From assembly GCA_903929895.1 (NCBI GenBank), contig CAIYWM010000242.1, positions 1-6,825 on the forward strand: a stretch of 6,825 bases of DNA, written 5' to 3'. The stretch's first letter is position 1. Every line of letters starts with the position of its first letter. This DNA comes from an uncultured Alphaproteobacteria bacterium. Lineage in GTDB: Bacteria; Pseudomonadota; Alphaproteobacteria; Reyranellales; Reyranellaceae. The translations under genes were made by a program, and so were the position numbers. Below are positions 6,337 to 6,825 of the stretch, in pieces. The notes under the pieces are model-generated. The model ran no database searches. It was given only the letters and a program-made list of their open reading frames with translations, and was not told where the DNA came from.

Positions 6337-6435
6337 ATGGACGACAGCTCTCGCCAACTTCTTCTCGCGACCTTCGGCTATCTCTTGGTGTTGGGTGGCC
6401 TGATCGGCACCTTGGGCGCCGCCTTCGGGGGCTGA
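6337..6435 (+). CDS. Possible small membrane protein (32 aa)
   Basis: ATG 6337 opens MDDSSRQLLLATFGYLLVLG and continues GLIGTLGAAFGG to TGA: a short acidic/polar N-terminus followed by one hydrophobic, Gly-rich segment (about residues 8-31), as in single-span membrane microproteins. A longer in-frame start at 6208 adds 43 low-complexity residues (Ser/Val/Arg-rich) that do not look like protein, so the inner start is preferred. The ribosome site is weak (GGGAT about 7 bases before). It converges with the YccF-family gene, their stops about 23 bases apart. Could be a chance frame; not assigned to a family. Confidence 0.45.
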   Translation: MDDSSRQLLLATFGYLLVLGGLIGTLGAAFGG

Positions 6436-6464
6436 GCCGCGCCGTCCGCCACCGCAGCTCAGCC
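6430..6464. terminator. Inverted repeat between convergent stops, weak candidate bidirectional terminator
   Basis: GGCTGAGC (6430-6437) pairs perfectly with GCTCAGCC (6457-6464), a GC-rich 8-bp stem with a 19-base loop that spans both stop codons of the convergent genes. No T-run is present. The position is right for shared termination, but the large loop makes it weak. Confidence 0.3.
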
Positions 6465-6825
6465 GCGGCGCCGGTCCATCTCGGCGCGAGCGTTACGGCG
6501 CGCCATCTCTTCGGCCACTTCCGAAGGTACGCACACCTTGTTCACCGGATTGAGCACGGTGCCCAGCGACTTTGCGATCACCAGCGCGACCGGGATGCCG
6601 ACGATCGAGAAGCACAGCGCGAACACCTGGATCGCGTTCAGGATCACGAACAGCACGCCGAACGGCAGGTAGAGGATCATCACGATCGTCGAATAGGCTT
6701 CCCACACGGGGTTCTGCTTCACGTTGAGGCTGGCCTTGCTCACCAACTCGTTGCCGAACGGCGCCAGCAGGAACTTGCCGAACTCCATCAGTCCGAGCCC
6801 GAGCGGCGCGGTGACGACCAGCAGG
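6459..6825 (-). CDS. yccF: YccF domain-containing inner-membrane protein (5' end beyond the window)
   Basis: The frame runs from the right edge to TGA 6461-6459, giving 121 visible codons. An internal ATG at 6788 is not the true start, because the 12 codons before it (LLVVTAPLGLGL) belong to the family: this region plus MEFGKFLLAPFGNELV lines up with E. coli YccF around LPLTRSCWEITKLSLVPYGNE (from memory). Two hydrophobic segments follow (about VMILYLPFGVLFVILNAI and VFALCFSIVGIPVALVIAK), the second containing the family's 'SI(V/I)GIPV' turn. Next come VLNPVNKVCVPSEVAEEMAR and a charged cytoplasmic-looking tail ending DRRRG. YccF is about 148 aa in E. coli, so roughly 25-30 residues are missing. 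The molecular function of the family is not established; it is a multi-pass inner-membrane protein. The start and regulation are outside the window. Confidence 0.8.
   Translation of the reverse strand, partial: LLVVTAPLGLGLMEFGKFLLAPFGNELVSKASLNVKQNPVWEAYSTIVMILYLPFGVLFVILNAIQVFALCFSIVGIPVALVIAKSLGTVLNPVNKVCVPSEVAEEMARRNARAEMDRRRG

Noticed and set aside
5568..6338. A 256-codon minus-strand frame across the end of LysR, the 121-aa gene and the intergenic region
   Set aside because: It spans a perfect hairpin and an intergenic stretch and overlaps two better-supported plus-strand genes; no ribosome site or domain seen.
6459..6788. Treating the YccF-family protein as complete from ATG 6788
   Set aside because: The frame stays open to the right edge and the 12 preceding codons match the family's N-terminal membrane region, so the true start is outside the window.
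1..6825. CRISPR array, tRNA, rRNA, insertion sequence or integrase
   Set aside because: No regularly spaced repeats, cloverleaf-like sequence, transposase motif or flanking target duplication was seen by eye; the suspected junction near 4100 has no visible mobile element.

Overview
The window is roughly two-thirds G+C, with strongly G/C-ending codons and sparse promoter signals. This, together with the gene families present, suggests a free-living alphaproteobacterium (Rhizobiales- or Rhodospirillales-like). That placement is inference; no rRNA or marker gene is present to fix it.

Left half (1-4021, all on the minus strand): a heavy-metal efflux operon read right to left. It starts with a candidate promoter (3994-4021) that carries a perfect 12-bp palindrome between its -35 and -10 elements. 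Next come a small exported His/Cys-rich protein (3984-3517), a long RND periplasmic adaptor with two separate export/anchor segments and two His-rich 'HxGHDHG' clusters (3466-1793), and the inner-membrane RND pump of the CusA/CzcA family (1783 to the left edge, cut off after 594 codons). The inferred scheme is that the small protein and the adaptor's His-rich segments handle metal in the periplasm, and adaptor plus pump export it. No outer-membrane TolC/CzcC-type channel is visible; it may lie beyond the left edge or elsewhere.

Middle (4032-5652): the remains of a LysR / NTF2-like / SDR cluster. A LysR regulator (4747-5652, plus) is divergent from a 107-residue NTF2-fold protein (4637-4314, minus). 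Directly behind the latter lies an unrecognised-at-first-glance remnant of an SDR oxidoreductase (4317-4105, minus). The remnant has lost its start codon (apparently ATGA to ATAA), contains a stop and frame changes, and ends abruptly about 85 bases before the efflux promoter. This marks a probable recombination or deletion junction near 4100. The 109-bp divergent spacer holds repeated GGGACAAAGA elements and a TCCC/GGGA dyad that could be regulator sites.

Right part (5653-6825): a 121-residue protein of unknown function (plus), a perfect 10-bp-stem hairpin behind it, a possible 32-residue single-span membrane microprotein (plus), and a convergent YccF-family membrane protein (minus) whose N-terminus lies beyond the right edge. 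No rRNA, tRNA, CRISPR array, transposase or integrase was seen. The best leads for new biology are the His/Cys-rich exported protein with its unusual promoter, and the decayed SDR junction.
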